NCBI GenBank assembly: GCA_963170165.1
Contig: CAUJGQ010000090.1
Span: 1-33,417, forward strand
Source: Chloroflexota bacterium
Lineage (GTDB): Bacteria > Chloroflexota > Dehalococcoidia > CAUJGQ01
Reading direction: 5' to 3'
DNA: 33,417 nucleotides
The position numbers and the translations under genes were made by a program. Position 1 is the stretch's first letter. Every line of letters starts with the position of its first letter. Shown here one piece after another: positions 6,901 through 14,445 of the stretch. The notes beneath the pieces were generated by a model. The model was given only the letters and a program-made list of their open reading frames with translations, did not search any database and was not told the origin of the DNA.

Positions 6901-9399
6901 CTACCGTCCCAACACGTTCTCGGCGTAGCGGTTGGTGATGTGCCCGCTCGCGCGCAGCCGGTCCATCTGCTTGTCGCCCAGCCCCAACAGGTCGCGGTAG
7001 ACGGCCGCGGTATCCGCGCCGAAGGGGGCAGGGGCGGTGCGGATGCGGATATCGGAACGGGAGAAGCGGTAGGGCGGGCGCTGGAACGGCGTCTCCGGGT
7101 AGTCGTCGGTTGCGGGCAGCGTCTGCCAGGCGCCGTTGGCCGCAAGCTGCGGGTCGGTGGCAGCATCCGCGGCGTTCAGCACCGGCCCGGCGGTGACGCC
7201 CGCCGTTTGCAGCCGGTGAAACAGCGCATCGCGCTCCTGCTTCGCTGTCCAGGCGGCGATCTGCTGTTCGATCAGCCCTTCGGCGGCGGCGCGGCCGGCG
7301 GCGGTGGCAAAGGCGGCATCCAGCGCCCAGCCGGGGCGGCCCATCGCCGCCACCAGTGCTGCCCATTCGCCGTCATTGCGGCAGGAGAGCGCCAGCCAGC
7401 GATCCGCGCCGGCACAGGGGAAGACGCCGTTGGGGATGTAGCCCTCGGCGCTGCGATTGCCGGTGGCGCGCTGGGCGCGGCCGTTCCAGGCGGCGTCGAG
7501 CGCAGCCTGAGGAAACATCTGCGCCGAGCACTCCCATTGGGCCAGCTCAATCACCTGCCCCGCGCCGGTGCGCCGGCGGTGACGCAGCGCGGCCATCACC
7601 GCCACGGCGCCATGCAGCCCGACGAAGTAATCCCCCGCGAAGATCTGGGTGTTGGAATACGGGGCGGTGTCTGCGTAACCGCGCAGGATCGTCCCGCCCG
7701 CCACGGCATCGATATGGGAGCCGTAGCCGCGCCCAGCGGTGTACGGTCCGGACCGGCCAAAGGCGGGCAGGTGGAGGATGATGAGGTCCGGCCGCAGCTC
7801 GCGCAGGCGGTCATCGGTCAGCCCGAGCTTCTCCAGCGTGCCGGTGGCAAGATTCTCGGCCAGGACATCGCTGACGCGGATCAACTCCTCGACGAGCGCC
7901 AGCCCCTCCGGACGGCGGCTGTCTACGGTGATCGAACGCTTGTTGCGCTGGACATGCACAAAGGCGGGGCAGTTGTTCCAGGGACGGGGGCCGGGGTCAC
8001 CACCGGGATGGCCGCCCATCCAGGGGGGCATCATCGCCGCCATGGCCGCGGGTAGCACCGGCGCGGCGGCGCGCGTCATCGGGTTCCACACCGTCGGGTT
8101 CTCGACCTTGATGCACTCGGCGCCCATATCGGCCAGGTACATCGTGGCCGATTGCCCTGCCCATACCGCGGTGAAGTCGCAGATGCGCACGTTTGCCAGC
8201 GGGAGCGGCATGGCCTGGTCCGGCGTCTCGGGCGGGCGGGCGGGTGGCGGCGGCGCCCCCAGGACCACGCCGGTGTGTTCGCCCAGGCGGGGGGCAGGGT
8301 GGCGCAGCCGCCAGGGGGACTGCTCCAGGAGGTAGGGCCGGCCGAGCATCGGCAGCCGGCCGAGGAGCGCGTGCTCTGCCTCGGCCCACAGCCCGCGTTC
8401 GTGCAGCACCGCGTCAGCGTACAGGTCGGCGCCGGTGTATAGGGGAGCGACCATCGCCCGGGCACGGCGGGCGGCCTCCCACACCTCGGCGCGGGTGCGG
8501 GCCAGCATCCAGGGGTAGACGATGGCATCCACCTCCTCCTTAGCTGCCGGGTCCCGCGCGGTCAGCGGGCTGCTCCACCGGGGCTGGCGCAGCCGGTTGT
8601 CGTCCAGCATCTCAACGAACCGGGCCCAGTAGTCGCCGGAGGCGGCCGTCACCTCCACATAGCCATCAGCCACGGGGTAGATGCCGCTGGCCAGGCCGCC
8701 GCCACCGCCCGCCGCCCGCTCCTGCACCCGGCCGGAGAAGCGATAGGCGAGGATAGTGGAGGAGCGGCGGTCCAGCGAGGCAATCTGCGCCTCGAACAGG
8801 GCCAGGTCGATACTCTGGCCGGTCCCGGCCGTCTCCCAGATATGCAACGCCCCCAGCGCAGCGACGGTGGCCATTGCCCCGCACTGCAACAGCGCCGCCG
8901 TGCCACCCAGCTTGAGCGGCTCCCGATCCGCCGTGCCGTGGGAGTACATCTCGCCGCCCATGGCGTACAGCACCGTCTCCGATAGGCGGTAGTCGCGGTA
9001 CGGCCCCGTCTGGCCGAAGTTGGTGATGGCGAGCACGGGCAGGTCGCGGCGGGCGCGCAATGTGGCGGCATCGATACCCAGTCGCTCCGCCGTCGCTGGG
9101 GAGGACGACGTCACCACCAGGTCCGCAAGCGGCAGCAAGCCGTAGAGCGCCTGCTTTCCGGAGGTGGTGGTCAGGTCCAGCACCACGCTCTGCTTGTTGG
9201 TGTTGAGGAAGTGAAAGGTAGCGCTGCGCTCCGGGCCAGGTTCGTCACCCAGGAACGGCGGCAACGTCCGCGCCGGGTCACCTCCCGGCCGCTCGATCTT
9301 AATCACGCGGGCGCCCAGGTCGGCCAGCAGCTTGGTGGCGTACGGCCCGGCGATTCCGGCCGTCAGGTCCAGCACCGTGATTCCTGCAAGTGCATCCAT
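6901..9399 (-). CDS. Fused double-domain class III (CaiB/BaiF) CoA-transferase
   Basis: The 832-residue protein contains two CaiB/BaiF modules, about 1-375 and 425-832, joined by a proline-rich linker. Each opens with the family start (LAGITVLDLTAGIAGPYATKLL; LANVRICDFTAVWAG) and has a TGxGQ segment. Only the second module has the catalytic aspartate, D590 in FAGDYFVG, 21 residues before TGAGQ. The first module has Leu at the matching spacing (GGTAALLQCG). Class III enzymes work as interlocked dimers, so this chain may fold as a pseudodimer with one active site. ATG 9399 has no Shine-Dalgarno; TACCCT lies 7 nt upstream, suggesting a leaderless mRNA. It should move CoA between organic acids; substrates are unknown. 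Confidence 0.92.
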   Translation of the reverse strand: MDALAGITVLDLTAGIAGPYATKLLADLGARVIKIERPGGDPARTLPPFLGDEPGPERSATFHFLNTNKQSVVLDLTTTSGKQALYGLLPLADLVVTSSSPATAERLGIDAATLRARRDLPVLAITNFGQTGPYRDYRLSETVLYAMGGEMYSHGTADREPLKLGGTAALLQCGAMATVAALGALHIWETAGTGQSIDLALFEAQIASLDRRSSTILAYRFSGRVQERAAGGGGGLASGIYPVADGYVEVTAASGDYWARFVEMLDDNRLRQPRWSSPLTARDPAAKEEVDAIVYPWMLARTRAEVWEAARRARAMVAPLYTGADLYADAVLHERGLWAEAEHALLGRLPMLGRPYLLEQSPWRLRHPAPRLGEHTGVVLGAPPPPARPPETPDQAMPLPLANVRICDFTAVWAGQSATMYLADMGAECIKVENPTVWNPMTRAAAPVLPAAMAAMMPPWMGGHPGGDPGPRPWNNCPAFVHVQRNKRSITVDSRRPEGLALVEELIRVSDVLAENLATGTLEKLGLTDDRLRELRPDLIILHLPAFGRSGPYTAGRGYGSHIDAVAGGTILRGYADTAPYSNTQIFAGDYFVGLHGAVAVMAALRHRRRTGAGQVIELAQWECSAQMFPQAALDAAWNGRAQRATGNRSAEGYIPNGVFPCAGADRWLALSCRNDGEWAALVAAMGRPGWALDAAFATAAGRAAAEGLIEQQIAAWTAKQERDALFHRLQTAGVTAGPVLNAADAATDPQLAANGAWQTLPATDDYPETPFQRPPYRFSRSDIRIRTAPAPFGADTAAVYRDLLGLGDKQMDRLRASGHITNRYAENVLGR

Positions 9400-9406
9400 G
9401 GCCAGC

Positions 9407-9412
9407 AGGGTA
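9407..9412 (-). promoter_or_regulatory. TANNNT box of a probable leaderless gene
   Basis: On the minus strand TACCCT is followed by exactly seven bases and then the ATG of the fused CoA-transferase gene. No purine-rich ribosome-binding site lies between. This is the geometry of a -10 element that starts transcription at or next to the A of the start codon. No good -35 is seen. A short period-7 repeat of GGGGCCA lies just upstream around 9421-9440. Confidence 0.5.
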
Positions 9413-9456
9413 TCGGCGCCAGGGGCCAGGGGCCAGGGGCGGCAGCGGCGCGGCTG

Positions 9457-10008
9457 CTATGCCCGCAACACGTGATAGATGCCGCTGGCGCGGGTGAGGT
9501 AGCGCAGGTCTACCAGGTAGCGGCGGAGGGTAGCGTAATCGTCATGATAGCGGCGGAGGATATCGTTCACCTCGCGCTCGGGATAGGCGCGGTCCGGTGT
9601 GAAGGCGGTCGCGATCTCCTCCAGGACGATGGCGCGGCGGCGGTCGCCGGTGGGGAGCTTGAGCAGACGGCCGTCACGGAAGAAGCTGGCGAGCACGCGG
9701 GCGCGCTCGTCCGTGGCGGCGGCGCGGGCCTGGGATACCGGCGAGGCCAGCAGCCGCGCCGCCAGCGCGCGCAAATGTGCCCCGTCCAGCCGGTAGCGCT
9801 CCGGCTCCTCGACAGCCGCCAGCCCGGCCCCCGCCAGCGCTGCCAGCGCTGCGCGCGCCACCCGCGGGGGCAGACCGGCGCGCGCGGCCACCTCGGCCAC
9901 GCTCAGCGTCTCGGCGGCCCCGGCCAGCGTTCCTGCCACCCGCAGCCGCTCGGGGCTGGCCAGCGCCCGCAAGAACTCGCGGAGCTCATCTTCCGCATCA
10001 CGCTCCAT
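9457..10008 (-). CDS. HTH plus DUF2087 transcriptional regulator-like protein
   Basis: The 183-residue protein has an ArsR-like winged helix at about residues 1-80 (ASPERLRVAGTLAG; TLSVAEVAARAGLPPRVARAALAAL) and a C-terminal DUF2087 domain at about 108-182. The DUF is recognised by DGRLLKLP, RRRAIVLEEIATAF and the YPEREVNDILRRYHDDYATLRRYLVD block, ending in a Y-H-V-L-R strand. The frame opens further upstream, but ATG 10008 fits the domain start. There is no Shine-Dalgarno; TACGCT sits 7 nt before the ATG. It lies between two fused CoA-transferase genes, upstream of one and divergent from the other, so it is the natural candidate to control them. Its signal is unknown. Confidence 0.85.
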   Translation of the reverse strand: MERDAEDELREFLRALASPERLRVAGTLAGAAETLSVAEVAARAGLPPRVARAALAALAGAGLAAVEEPERYRLDGAHLRALAARLLASPVSQARAAATDERARVLASFFRDGRLLKLPTGDRRRAIVLEEIATAFTPDRAYPEREVNDILRRYHDDYATLRRYLVDLRYLTRASGIYHVLRA

Positions 10009-10015
10009 GACCGCA

Positions 10016-10085
10016 AGCGTACACCAGCGATGCGGAGCACCAAACACTGTCCCCTATTCCCTCTACCCGCTCCGCCCGGTACGCT
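10016..10085. promoter_or_regulatory. Divergent leaderless promoters with identical TACGCT boxes
   Basis: The 84-bp gap between two divergent genes has TACGCT on the minus strand (10021-10016) exactly 7 nt from the ATG at 10008. It has TACGCT again on the plus strand (10080-10085) exactly 7 nt from the ATG at 10093. Neither gene has a Shine-Dalgarno. On the minus side TTTGGT lies 17 bp before the box and could be the -35; the plus side has no clear -35. The matching boxes and spacing are best explained as two face-away leaderless promoters, possibly controlled by the HTH/DUF2087 protein. Confidence 0.6.
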
Positions 10086-10092
10086 CGGTGCC

Positions 10093-11895
10093 ATGCCTGC
10101 CTCCGCCCATTCGCTCCTCACCGCCCCTACACCTTTCGCCGGCTGGACAGCCTTGGTGCACGCCCCGCATCCGGCGACAGACTTCCTGAGCTGGCTCCTG
10201 GGCAGCGCTGGGGCGGAGGTCGTCCCCGCCACGGAGATTGGGGCCGCCGCCCCGCCCTGGGCGCTGACGCTCACCTCAGCGGATGGGACCGCCCGCTACC
10301 GCGCGGGCTTCGTGGGGGTAGACCGCCCCGGCTGGGAGGACTGCAGCGACGCCGCCGCCTGGGGCTGGGGCGGGCTGGCAGCGATGACGGGAGAGCCGGA
10401 CGGCCCGCCGCTGGCGCCCGGCGCGCCGCTGGCCGCGATGTGCGCTGCCATCCATGCCATGCTGGCGCTGTCTGCCGCCGCCTATGCCCGGCTGGCCGCC
10501 GCCGATGTGCGGGTGGCACTGGGCGACGTTATCGCCTCGATGATTGAAGTGGCGGCGCTGCGCTACGCTGTCGATGGCTCCGTCCGCATCCGCGCCGGGG
10601 ACACCTGGGGACTGGCGGGCTGGGGCGTCTACCACTGCCGTGACGGCGCCATCGCCATCGCCCTGCGTGACCCTGTGCAACTGGGCGTGCTGGCAGATCT
10701 CAGCCACCAGCCGGAGCTGCGGGACGCCCGCTTCGCCGATTTCATGTGGGGTATCGCCGCGCTGGGCGATGAGGCCGGGGCGCTGATCACGGCCGGGCTG
10801 CTGGACAGCGCGGTAGACGAGGTGGCCGCCGGGCTGCGCGCCGCTCACATCGCCTGTGCCCCGGTTCTGCCGCTGGCCGGGTTGACGGCAGATACCCACC
10901 TGCGCGCCCGTGGCTCGTTCGTCGCCGAAGACGGCCTGCTGCTCCCACGGTTCCCGGTGCGCGCGCCCGCCGGGCCGCCGCTGGCTGGTCCGTTCGCCGG
11001 GGAGGCCACCGCCAGCGCCAGGCCGCTGGCCGGGGTGCGGGTGCTGGATATCAGCTCGGTATGGGCGGGGCCGATGGCGGCGCGGCTCCTGGCCGAGCTG
11101 GGGGCAGAGGTGATCAAGCCGGAGCGGCCCGGCAGCGGCGCGGGGACGTTCCGCACCGGGCTGGCGTGGGAACGGTCGCTGTATCAGATTCTCAACGACC
11201 GCAACAAGCAGATGTACCGCTGCGACTTCCGCGACCCTGCCGGCATCGCAGCCTTCCAGGCGCTGGTGTGCGAGGCGGACGTGTTGATCGAGAACTTCAT
11301 CCCCGGCCAGGCGGAGCGGCTGGGGATCGATGCCGACACGCTGCACACACTCAATCCGCGGCTGGCCGTCGTGTCAATGCCGGCGCTGGGGCTGTCCGGT
11401 CCGCAGGCGGAGGCCGCCGGCTACGGCAGCACCATCGAGCAGGCGGCCGGGCTGGGCTGGCTGTACGCAGACCCCGAGGGCCAGCCGCACCGCTCCGGCA
11501 TCAACTTTTCCGATCCGGTGGCAGGGGTGTACGCCGCTCTCGGCGCCGTGCTGGCGCTGTGCGGCGCGCGCGAGCGGACGCGGGTGGAGGTCAGCCAGCA
11601 AGATGCTGCCCTGTCGCTGATGCGCCCTGCCCTCATCGCCTTCCAGCAAGACGGCACACAGCCACGGGCGGTGGCGGCACAGCCGGACGGCGCGGGCGGC
11701 TGGCAGGTTGACGGCGTACCGGTGCGGGCTGTGCCCGATATCGCCGGGACGCCCGATGCCCCCGGCAGCGCGGCGTTGCACTGGCTGGCACACCCAGACG
11801 GCCGCGATTACCCGCTGCCCGTGCTCCCCTGGCAGGGCGCCTTCGCCCGCGCCGTCGCCCCCGTCCCCGCTACTATGCCGGAGCCGATGGGGTAG
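10093..11895 (+). CDS. Rearranged double-domain class III CoA-transferase
   Basis: The 600-residue protein is a second CaiB/BaiF fusion, but shortened. Residues 1-300 look like a compressed first module: FAGWTALVHAPHPATDFLSW as its start, then TGEPDGPPLAPGAPLAAMCAAIHAML where the catalytic Asp is replaced, then a small-domain part with LTADTHLRARGSFV. Residues from about 312 form a second large domain with VRVLDISSVWAGPMAARLLAELGAEVI and the catalytic D474 in FSDPVAGVYA. The TGxGQ loop is deleted by three residues and the usual C-terminal small domain is nearly absent. Active Asp and small domain therefore come from different halves. The start at 10093 is set by TACGCT 7 nt upstream and by the domain start. 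Substrate unknown. Confidence 0.85.
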   Translation: MPASAHSLLTAPTPFAGWTALVHAPHPATDFLSWLLGSAGAEVVPATEIGAAAPPWALTLTSADGTARYRAGFVGVDRPGWEDCSDAAAWGWGGLAAMTGEPDGPPLAPGAPLAAMCAAIHAMLALSAAAYARLAAADVRVALGDVIASMIEVAALRYAVDGSVRIRAGDTWGLAGWGVYHCRDGAIAIALRDPVQLGVLADLSHQPELRDARFADFMWGIAALGDEAGALITAGLLDSAVDEVAAGLRAAHIACAPVLPLAGLTADTHLRARGSFVAEDGLLLPRFPVRAPAGPPLAGPFAGEATASARPLAGVRVLDISSVWAGPMAARLLAELGAEVIKPERPGSGAGTFRTGLAWERSLYQILNDRNKQMYRCDFRDPAGIAAFQALVCEADVLIENFIPGQAERLGIDADTLHTLNPRLAVVSMPALGLSGPQAEAAGYGSTIEQAAGLGWLYADPEGQPHRSGINFSDPVAGVYAALGAVLALCGARERTRVEVSQQDAALSLMRPALIAFQQDGTQPRAVAAQPDGAGGWQVDGVPVRAVPDIAGTPDAPGSAALHWLAHPDGRDYPLPVLPWQGAFARAVAPVPATMPEPMG

Positions 11896-11975
11896 GTCGT
11901 GCGTTTCGCCTGGGCTCTCGGTCCCCTGTGCGCTGTTTACAGGTTGCCGCGCACTGCGGGCGAGCTGGATGCTGC

Positions 11976-11992
11976 CGCGGAAGTCCTCCGCG
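11976..11992. terminator. Small hairpin between convergent genes
   Basis: CGCGGA at 11976-11981 pairs with TCCGCG at 11987-11992 around a 5-nt loop, within the 129-bp space between the facing ends of the rearranged CoA-transferase and acyl-CoA dehydrogenase genes. It is short and lacks a T-run, so it is only a candidate terminator. The rest of the gap shows no gene. Confidence 0.35.
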
Positions 11993-12024
11993 CCGGCGGC
12001 GGCTCATCCATCGCGCCCGCTGCC

Positions 12025-13134
12025 TTAGCCCCGCGCCAGGCCCAGGCCGCGGGTGGCGATGATGTTGCGCTGGATCTCCCCCGTGCCCTGGCCGATGGTG
12101 AGACGCACGCTGTCCATGTAGCGGAAAGCGGCGGCGGCGGAGCGCACCTGGCCGGGCAGGCCGCACACGTTGACGGCCACATTTGCCACCCGCTGGCCCA
12201 GGTCGGAGTTGTACATTTTTGCCATGGAGGCCTCGTAGTTGGGCGCCAGGCCCCGCCCTTGCATCCACGCGACCCGGTAGGCCAGTAGCCGCCCGACCTC
12301 CACCGCGACGCGCAGATCGGCCAGTAGGTGCCGCCGGGTGGCCGGCTGGTGCGCACTGCCGCCGGTGCACCACCAGGTTTCCAGCCGCCGCAGGTCGCGG
12401 TCTGCCACTAACACCCGTTCGATGCCGGAGCGCTCGAAATCGAGCGTGGTGGTGGCGACGTACCAACCGCGGTGTTCATCACCGACCCGGTTGCGGGCGG
12501 GGACCCGCACATCCTCAAAGAACACCTGATTGAAGCCGTGGGCGCCGGTGAGCTGGATCAGCGGCTGCACCTGGATGCCGGGGGTGGCCATATCGACCAG
12601 GAAGAAGGAGATGCCGCGGTGCTTGGGCGCCTCCGGGTCGGTGCGCGCCAGCATGAAGATCCAATCGGATTCGTGTGCCCCCGAGGTCCAGATCTTCTGG
12701 CCGTTGATGACATAGTCATCGCCGTCGCGCGTCGCGCGGGTTTGGAGAGCGGCCAGGTCGGAGCCGGCGCCGGGCTCGGAGAAGCCCTGGCACCACTGCA
12801 CTTCCCCGGAGGCGATACGGGGCAGATGCTCGCGGCGCTGCTCGTCGGTACCGTGCAGCATCAGCGTTGGGCCGAGCATGTTGACGCCGGAGTTGCCGCC
12901 TTCGGCCCCGGCATGGAACGACTCCTCCTTGAAGATCACCTGCTGGATATGACTTGCTCCCTGGCCGCCGTACTCCTCTGGCCAGTGCAGCGTTAGCCAG
13001 CCGCGCTCACCCAGCGTCCGCCGGTAGGCCGCACGTTGGGTGCGGTCGCCGTGCTCGGGCGGCGGCTGCCCGGCGAAGAAGTCGCGCACCCGCCCGCGGA
13101 AGTCGCGCTCGGCCTGGCTAAACTCAAACTCCAT
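12025..13134 (-). CDS. Acyl-CoA dehydrogenase (second of a pair)
   Basis: This 369-residue FAD enzyme oxidises an acyl-CoA at C2-C3 and passes electrons to electron-transfer flavoprotein. The order is an N-terminal helical domain (MEFEFSQAERDFRGRVRDFF), a middle beta domain with QGFSEPGAGSDLAALQTRATRDGDDYVINGQKIWTSGAH (split across residues about 115-155), and a C-terminal domain with IGQGTGEIQRNIIATRGLGL. The position of the classical MCAD-type base is Gln in IGQG. E234 in LDFERSGI matches the alternative base used by isovaleryl- and long-chain dehydrogenases. The frame runs upstream to 13869, but ATG 13134 fits the family. It follows the other dehydrogenase by 17 bp. Substrate unknown. Confidence 0.93.
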   Translation of the reverse strand: MEFEFSQAERDFRGRVRDFFAGQPPPEHGDRTQRAAYRRTLGERGWLTLHWPEEYGGQGASHIQQVIFKEESFHAGAEGGNSGVNMLGPTLMLHGTDEQRREHLPRIASGEVQWCQGFSEPGAGSDLAALQTRATRDGDDYVINGQKIWTSGAHESDWIFMLARTDPEAPKHRGISFFLVDMATPGIQVQPLIQLTGAHGFNQVFFEDVRVPARNRVGDEHRGWYVATTTLDFERSGIERVLVADRDLRRLETWWCTGGSAHQPATRRHLLADLRVAVEVGRLLAYRVAWMQGRGLAPNYEASMAKMYNSDLGQRVANVAVNVCGLPGQVRSAAAAFRYMDSVRLTIGQGTGEIQRNIIATRGLGLARG

Positions 13135-13151
13135 CACATCCCCCGACGGAC

Positions 13152-14336
13152 TCAGCCACGCGGCAGCCCCAGGCCGCGGGTGGCGATGACGTTGCGCTGA
13201 ATCTCGCTCGCCCCCTGGCCGATGGTCGCCCGCACGGCGTTGACGTAGCCTGGCCCCCAGCCACCGGCGCTGCCGCTGTCCTCGTCGTCGCCCGCGGCGG
13301 GCCCGGCGTCGCCCAGCACCCGTAGCCCGGGCAGCCCGTGAAAATTGACGATGAACTGGTGCAGCCGCTGGATGGTCTCCGTGGCCAGGATCTTCTGAAT
13401 CGACACCTCGTAGTTGGGTGCGCGGCCACCGTCCTGCAGCCAGGCTACCCGGTACGACAGCAGCCGGCTGACCTCCACCGCAACGGCCAGCTCTGCCAGG
13501 CGCTGCCGCGCCTGCCGGCGGCGCGCGTCCGGCGGCGCCTCGCGCACGGCCGCGGCGCAGCGGTCCAGCAGCCGCCGCAGCCCGGCGATGCGGGCGATAC
13601 CGGAGCGCTCGAAGTCCATGGTGGCGGCGTTGACGTACCAGCCGCGATGCTCCTCGCCCACACGGTTGGCCACCGGCACCCGCACATCCCGCATCAGCAC
13701 TTCGTTGAAGTGGTGCAGGCCCTGGAGGTCTATCAGCGGCCGGACATCGACGCCGGGGGCGCGCAGCGGCACGATGATGATACTGATTCCCCGGTGCTTG
13801 GGAGCGTCCGGGTCGGTGCGTGCCACCGTCCACAAGTAGTCGGAGAAGTGCGCGCCGCTGGTAAAGCACTTGTGGCCGTTGAGCACGTAGTCATCGCCGT
13901 CGCGTACCGCCTGCGTTTGCACGCCGGCCAGGTCGGAGCCGGCATTGGGCTCGGACAGGCCCATCGCGAACGAGATGTCCGCGGCGGTAATGGCGGGTAG
14001 ATACTCCGCCTTTTGCTGCTCGGTGCCAAAACGCATGATGCTCGGCCCCACCTGCTGGACGGCGCGGCGGTGGTGCTCCTGCGGCGCGCCGGCGTATGCC
14101 ATCTCCTCCATGTAGATCATCTGCTCGATGATGCCGCGCTCCTGGCCGCCGTACTGCTTGGGCCAGGCGATGCCCAGCCAGCCACGCGCCGCCGCCGCTC
14201 TGGAGAACTCCGGCGACCAACCCGGATGCCGCCGTGCGCGCTGATACTCCCAGAAGGCGGGCGTCAATGTCTCGTCGAGGAAGCCGCGCACCTCAGCGCG
14301 AAACGCCTCCTGCTCGGCGGTGAAGCGAAAGTCCAC
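13152..14336 (-). CDS. Acyl-CoA dehydrogenase (first of a pair)
   Basis: The 394-residue paralogue begins MDFRFTAEQEAFRAEVRGFL and contains MGLSEPNAGSDLAGVQT, YVLNGHKCFTSGAH and IGQGASEIQRNVIATRGLGL, the family landmarks. E243 in MDFERSGI is the likely catalytic base, since the MCAD-type position is Gln. Compared with its neighbour it has a longer, glycine-rich insert near residues 345-365 (LGDAGPAAGDDEDSGSAGG). The start is GTG 14336 with AAGGGAGT 4 nt upstream. Adjacent dehydrogenase genes that form obligate heterotetramers are known from steroid side-chain degradation, so a mixed A2B2 enzyme is possible here. It follows the nitronate-monooxygenase-like gene across a 109-bp gap. Confidence 0.93.
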   Translation of the reverse strand: MDFRFTAEQEAFRAEVRGFLDETLTPAFWEYQRARRHPGWSPEFSRAAAARGWLGIAWPKQYGGQERGIIEQMIYMEEMAYAGAPQEHHRRAVQQVGPSIMRFGTEQQKAEYLPAITAADISFAMGLSEPNAGSDLAGVQTQAVRDGDDYVLNGHKCFTSGAHFSDYLWTVARTDPDAPKHRGISIIIVPLRAPGVDVRPLIDLQGLHHFNEVLMRDVRVPVANRVGEEHRGWYVNAATMDFERSGIARIAGLRRLLDRCAAAVREAPPDARRRQARQRLAELAVAVEVSRLLSYRVAWLQDGGRAPNYEVSIQKILATETIQRLHQFIVNFHGLPGLRVLGDAGPAAGDDEDSGSAGGWGPGYVNAVRATIGQGASEIQRNVIATRGLGLPRG

Positions 14337-14383
14337 GGTGACTCCCTTCGGTCATGGCATCCGGCATCCCTTGGTAGCGAGCA

Positions 14384-14411
14384 GAGAGCAAGGCAGCTGC
14401 CCCCTGCTCTC
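14384..14411 (-). terminator. Hairpin inside the long catabolic unit
   Basis: GAGAGCAAGG at 14384-14393 pairs with CCCTGCTCTC at 14402-14411 with one mismatch and an 8-nt loop. It lies between the nitronate-monooxygenase-like gene and the acyl-CoA dehydrogenase pair. CCTGCTCTCC occurs again at 14435-14444. The structure may reduce read-through, so that the dehydrogenases are expressed less than the transporter genes or from their own promoter. Confidence 0.35.
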
Positions 14412-14445
14412 CGACCGTAGGAGGAGCTTCCGTGCCCTGCTCTCC

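Noticed and set aside
5136-7166. 676-residue version of the MFS protein
   Set aside because: The extra N-terminus is Arg/Pro-rich, crosses the palindromic operator and overlaps the CoA-transferase gene. ATG 6692 has a ribosome-binding site.
9211-10092. Upstream extension of the rearranged CoA-transferase frame
   Set aside because: The extension runs antisense through the HTH/DUF2087 gene and reads as shadow sequence. The TACGCT-N7-ATG signal and the domain start support 10093.
12025-13869. Extended 614-residue form of the second acyl-CoA dehydrogenase
   Set aside because: The N-terminal 245 residues are out-of-frame translation of the neighbouring dehydrogenase gene. The family start is at 13134.
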